Assembly (NCBI GenBank): GCA_903872005.1
Contig: CAIQJD010000763.1
Coordinates: 1-9,900, forward strand
Direction: 5' to 3'
Length of the DNA stretch: 9,900 nt
Source: an uncultured bacterium
GTDB lineage: Bacteria > Chloroflexota > Anaerolineae > JACIWP01
Part shown: positions 7,508 through 9,900 of the stretch, piece by piece
Position numbering within the stretch: position 1 is the first letter of the stretch
Layout: each line of letters starts with the position of its first letter
Program-made: the position numbers and the translations under genes
Notes under the pieces: generated by a model
The model's input: only the letters and a program-made list of their open reading frames with translations
What the model was told of the DNA's origin: nothing
The model's database searches: none

Positions 7508-7611
7508 ACCAACCTCCACATCCCGACAGGGGATGCGCGGCATTATACCACACGCCGGCGCAGAGAGCCAAAGCGGCCGGCGCGTTTGGGTGTCTATGGG
7601 GAAGCAGAGCG
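7508..7611. promoter_or_regulatory. Divergent promoter region between the two operons
   Basis: On the leftward strand TGGTATAAT (7542-7550) is an exact extended -10 box. TTGGCT (7566-7571) is a -35 candidate 18 bases upstream, matching TTGACA at four positions. This would start a transcript near 7535 for the Pro/Thr-rich gene. On the rightward strand the same bases contain TATACC (7544-7549), a weaker -10 candidate for the DUF433-NfeD-flotillin genes, so the two promoters may overlap and compete. No operator palindrome was recognised. Confidence 0.55.
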
Positions 7612-7845
7612 ATGGATAGCGCGAGGAAACCGACTTCGGTCAACTGGCGAGACTACATTCACGCGGACGCGCGTATTCTTGCCGGCAAGCCCGTCATCAA
7701 AGGCACGCGCCTGGCCGTGGATTTCATCTTGGGTCTCTATGCAAAGGGTTGGTCGGAAGGGCAAATCCTGGCGAGCTATCCTTCGCTCACGCCGGCGGCG
7801 CTGCAAGCGGTATTTGCCTTTTCTGCAGAATGTATGCGCGAATAG
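7612..7845 (+). CDS. DUF433 family protein (VapB45-like antitoxin type)
   Basis: The protein has 77 residues, the normal length for DUF433 (PF04255). The family signature is clear: I-x-A-D-x-R-I-L-A-G-K-P-V-I-K-G-T-R (residues 16-33, rich in conserved residues), then AVDFILGLYAKGWS (35-48) and ILASYPSLTPAALQAVFAF (52-70). DUF433 proteins have a helix-turn-helix-like fold and usually act as antitoxins to a PIN-like (DUF5615) toxin encoded immediately downstream. Here the next gene, only 11 bases away, is NfeD, and no toxin is visible on either side. It may therefore be an orphan antitoxin or a regulator recruited by the flotillin operon. The start at ATG 7612 has only a weak GGGGAAG seven bases upstream; no other in-frame start is better. 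Confidence 0.9.
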   Translation: MDSARKPTSVNWRDYIHADARILAGKPVIKGTRLAVDFILGLYAKGWSEGQILASYPSLTPAALQAVFAFSAECMRE

Positions 7846-7856
7846 AGAGGTTCTGT

Positions 7857-8531
7857 ATGTTCCAATGGTTGAGCGTCAGCGCCTTGAATCTGGTCTACAT
7901 CGCCCTGATGGGGGTGGGCGTCCTGTATGCCATCATCATCCTCATCGGCGGCGCGCTGAGCCATATCGAACTGCCGCACATTGATCTGCCGCATATTGAC
8001 ATCGGCGCGCACGACATTGACTTCGGCGGGGCGCACGTCCCCGACGCTAATGTCCACGTGGATGTGGCCGCCGGCTCCGACGCGCCGCACGGCCAGGTCA
8101 GCGTGCGCTCCCTCAGCGCGGTCTCCATTGCCAGCTTCGTCACGGCCTTTGGGGCTTCTGGCATCCTCGCCATTCAACTGCTGGAGATCAGCGCGCGCTG
8201 GAGCCTGTTGGTGGCCGCCGCCGGCGGATTGGTGGTCGGGGCCGTCGTCCAACTGGCCTTCAGCTACTTCTTGCTGGCGCCGCAAGGCTCCAGCGAGGTG
8301 CGCGTGCGCGACATCATCGGCGCGGTGGGCGAAGTCATCACGCCGATCCCCGCCGGCCGGGTGGGCGAGATCGCCTTCGTGGCGCGCGGCGCGCGGGTCA
8401 CTTCGCCGGCGCGCGCGGCCGATGGCTCGGCCATCCCGCGCGGGGCCGTCGTGCGCGTAACGAACATGGTCGGCTCTATGGTCCTGGTGGCGTTGACCGC
8501 GCCCGAGGCGCAATCCAAGGAGGCACAGTGA
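7857..8531 (+). CDS. Short NfeD protein (YuaF-like), partner of flotillin
   Basis: The protein has 224 residues starting at ATG 7857, with GAGAGG six bases upstream. An in-frame ATG at 7749 inside the DUF433 gene is rejected because it lacks such a site and adds a non-hydrophobic leader. The layout is one membrane helix (about 9-33), a polar loop (36-80) rich in His and Asp, two more helices (about 88-109 and 115-141), and a C-terminal beta-rich domain (about 150-213). In that last domain IIGAVGEVITPIPAGRVGEIAF and GAVVRVTNMVGSMVLV match the NfeD OB fold. Such short NfeD proteins act with flotillins in membrane microdomains and, in Bacillus, membrane-fluidity and stress responses. The flotillin gene follows four bases later, giving strong context support. 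The odd part is the loop, which carries a repeated His-Ile-Asp pattern not usual in the family. Confidence 0.87.
   Translation: MFQWLSVSALNLVYIALMGVGVLYAIIILIGGALSHIELPHIDLPHIDIGAHDIDFGGAHVPDANVHVDVAAGSDAPHGQVSVRSLSAVSIASFVTAFGASGILAIQLLEISARWSLLVAAAGGLVVGAVVQLAFSYFLLAPQGSSEVRVRDIIGAVGEVITPIPAGRVGEIAFVARGARVTSPARAADGSAIPRGAVVRVTNMVGSMVLVALTAPEAQSKEAQ
7962..8006 (+). repeat. 15-bp tandem repeat (3 units) encoding HI(E/D)(L/I)(P/G)
   Basis: Three adjacent 15-base units in the NfeD gene encode HIELP, HIDLP and HIDIG (residues 36-50), followed by the looser AHDIDFGGAH. Codons differ between units (CAT/CAC, ATC/ATT), so it is the protein pattern, and not only recent DNA slippage, that is kept. 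It lies in the loop between the first and second membrane helices. Confidence 0.8.
8518..8524 (+). promoter_or_regulatory. Shine-Dalgarno of the flotillin gene, long spacing
   Basis: AAGGAGG overlaps the end of the NfeD gene and lies 12 bases before ATG 8536, longer than the usual 5-9. A GTG at 8528, closer to it, opens a frame that stops after six codons, and no other in-frame start exists upstream, so ATG 8536 stands. Confidence 0.6.
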
Positions 8532-8535
8532 AACT

Positions 8536-9900
8536 ATGGCAGCTCTAGCGATCATTGCTGTATTTTTCGTGTTGATGGTGCTGGCATTCGTCTATGCCAG
8601 CCGCTACAAGAAAGTCGGCCCCAACCAGGTGCTGGTCATCTCCGGCCGGCGGCGTGTTATCGTGGACCCGGTCACCGGCAGCAAGGTGGAGCGCACCTAC
8701 CGCATCGTCAAGGGCGGCGGCACCTTCATCGTGCCGGTCCTGGAGCGGGTAGATACCCTCTCCATGGAAATCATGACCATTGACGTAGTGACGCCGCGCG
8801 TCTATACGTTGCAGGGTGTGCCGGTCACCGTGGACGGCGTAGCGCAGATCAAGATCAAGAGCGACGAAGTCTCCATCTTCACCGCCGCCGAACAGTTCCT
8901 TTCCAAGAGCGCCGACCAGATTCGCTCGGTGGCGCTGCAAACCCTGGAAGGCCATCTGCGCGCCATCCTCGGCACCATGACCGTCGAAGAGATCTACAAG
9001 GACCGCGACACCTTCGCCCAGAAGGTGCAAGAAGTGTCGGCCGGCGACCTGGCGAACATGGGCCTGGGCATCGTCTCCTTCACCATCAAGGATATCCGCG
9101 ACGATCAGGGCTACCTGGACGCGTTGGGCCAGGCGCGCACCGCCGAAGTGAAGCGCGATGCCGCCATCGGCCAGGCCATGGCCGCCCGCGACGCGACGAT
9201 CAAGTCGGCCGAGGCGCGCCAAGCCGGCGAGACAGCCAAGTTCGCCGCCGAGACCAAGATCGCCGAATCGCAGAAGTCGTATCAGGTGCAGAAGGCGGCT
9301 TACGACGCCGAAGTGAACCAGCGCAAGGCCGAGTCTGAACTGGCCTATATCTTGCAGCAGAACAAGACCAACCAGTCGGTCAAGACCGAAGAAGTGCAGA
9401 TTGAGGTGGTGCAGAAGCAGAAGCAGATCGAGGTGCAGGAGCAGGAAGTCAAGCGCCGCGTGCAAGAGCTGGAGGCGACGGTGCGCCGGCCGGCCGAAGC
9501 GGAGCAGTTCCGCATCCGCACCCTGGCTGACGCCAAGCGCTTCCAGACTGAGACGGAAGCCACCGGCCAGGCCGGCGCCACGCGCTCCGTCGGTATGGCC
9601 GAAGCCGACGCCACCAAAGCGAAGGGTCTGGCCGGCGCCGACGTGATCCGGGCGCAAGGTCTGGCCGAGGCCGAAGTCATCAAGGCCAAAGGTCTTTCGG
9701 AAGCCGAGGTCATCAAGGCGCAAGGTATGGCCCAGGCCGAGGCGATGCTCCGCAAGGCTGAGGCATGGCAGAACTACAACCAGGCCGCCGTCGTCCAGCA
9801 ATTGGTGGATGGGCTGCCCAGGGTGGCCGAGGCGATTGCCGCGCCGCTCTCCAAGACCGAGAAGATCGTGATCATCAGCAACGGCGGCGAGGGCGCCGGC
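8536..9900 (+). CDS. Flotillin (SPFH/band 7 family), C-terminal end outside window
   Basis: There are 455 codons in the window, and the gene runs past the right edge. Residues about 4-23 form a membrane-inserting helix (AIIAVFFVLMVLAFVYASRY). The SPFH domain follows (about 28-200), with VGPNQVLVISGRR, TLQGVPVTVDGVAQIKI and LEGHLRAILGTMTVEEIY as clear family landmarks. After it comes a long Ala/Glu/Lys/Gln-rich coiled-coil stalk (about 205-410) with the KxxAxxEaxa style of flotillins, and then QLVDGLPRVAEAIAAPLSKTEKIVIIS, the conserved flotillin C-terminal segment, so little is missing. Flotillins oligomerise into cages or scaffolds that mark ordered membrane domains and organise signalling, secretion and protease complexes. 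NfeD is four bases upstream and is its expected partner. Unusual is a regular 11-residue repeat at about 351-405. Confidence 0.95.
   Translation, partial: MAALAIIAVFFVLMVLAFVYASRYKKVGPNQVLVISGRRRVIVDPVTGSKVERTYRIVKGGGTFIVPVLERVDTLSMEIMTIDVVTPRVYTLQGVPVTVDGVAQIKIKSDEVSIFTAAEQFLSKSADQIRSVALQTLEGHLRAILGTMTVEEIYKDRDTFAQKVQEVSAGDLANMGLGIVSFTIKDIRDDQGYLDALGQARTAEVKRDAAIGQAMAARDATIKSAEARQAGETAKFAAETKIAESQKSYQVQKAAYDAEVNQRKAESELAYILQQNKTNQSVKTEEVQIEVVQKQKQIEVQEQEVKRRVQELEATVRRPAEAEQFRIRTLADAKRFQTETEATGQAGATRSVGMAEADATKAKGLAGADVIRAQGLAEAEVIKAKGLSEAEVIKAQGMAQAEAMLRKAEAWQNYNQAAVVQQLVDGLPRVAEAIAAPLSKTEKIVIISNGGEGAG
9586..9750 (+). repeat. 33-bp (11-residue) tandem repeat, 5 units, in the flotillin stalk
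   Basis: Five consecutive in-frame units of 33 bases encode SVGMAEADATK, AKGLAGADVIR, AQGLAEAEVIK, AKGLSEAEVIK and AQGMAQAEAML. The consensus is A(K/Q)GLAEAEVIK. Units three and four share nearly identical DNA (CCGA-GTCATCAAGG-like stretches), suggesting fairly recent duplication. An 11-residue period is a hendecad, which favours nearly straight or right-handed helical packing. Confidence 0.85.

Noticed and set aside
7215..7643. Leftward frame of 142 codons overlapping the Pro/Thr-rich gene
   Set aside because: Its composition (Arg/His/Pro) lacks any domain, and it would start upstream of the -10 box; the basic-helix-Pro/Thr protein in the neighbouring frame is more plausible.
7118..7984. 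Rightward frame of 288 codons spanning the divergent region
   Set aside because: It is Arg/Gly-rich, runs across a promoter region and out of frame through both DUF433 and NfeD, so it is not a protein.
8545..9801. Long leftward open frame of 418 codons opposite the flotillin gene
   Set aside because: It is a His/Leu/Gly-rich shadow of the Ala/Glu/Lys-rich flotillin codons in GC-rich DNA, with no recognisable domain; flotillin is unambiguous on the other strand.

Overview
The window is a GC-rich stretch of bacterial chromosome with very dense coding. The palindrome GCCGGC is extremely common. There is a long exported TPR-CHAT protein and a small membrane protein with a Pro/Thr-rich tail. Together these suggest a Chloroflexota bacterium (Anaerolineae/Caldilineae-like), but that placement is inference from style, not from a marker gene. 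No rRNA, tRNA, CRISPR array, insertion sequence or prophage gene was seen. There is no non-coding stretch longer than about 105 bases.

Everything left of about position 7510 is transcribed leftward and everything right of about 7610 rightward, so 7508-7611 is a divergent promoter region. The leftward side begins with a 92-residue membrane protein with a Pro/Thr-rich tail (7229-7507, GTG start). It is followed by an EamA/DMT-type transporter (6281-7132, GTG start). After 72 bases, which contain a good extended -10 promoter, comes a tight four-gene run. Its members are an exported, membrane-anchored TPR-CHAT putative cysteine peptidase (2675-6208), a polysaccharide-deacetylase-like protein (1724-2656), an M81/MlrC-type metallohydrolase (243-1727, overlapping the previous gene by ATGA), and the beginning of an FAD-dependent oxidoreductase (1-206, cut by the window edge). 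Gaps are 18, -4 and 36 bases and each gene has a Shine-Dalgarno sequence, so one transcript is likely.

The rightward side is a second tight run: a DUF433 antitoxin-like protein (7612-7845), a short NfeD protein (7857-8531) and a flotillin (8536 to beyond 9900). NfeD plus flotillin is the classic membrane-microdomain pair. The DUF433 gene 11 bases upstream, without its usual PIN-type toxin beside it, is unexpected.

The most unusual points are the exported TPR-CHAT protein heading a hydrolase/oxidoreductase operon, the orphan DUF433 gene fused by position to a flotillin operon, a His/Asp pentapeptide repeat in the NfeD loop, an exact 11-residue repeat array in the flotillin stalk, and the GCCGGC excess.
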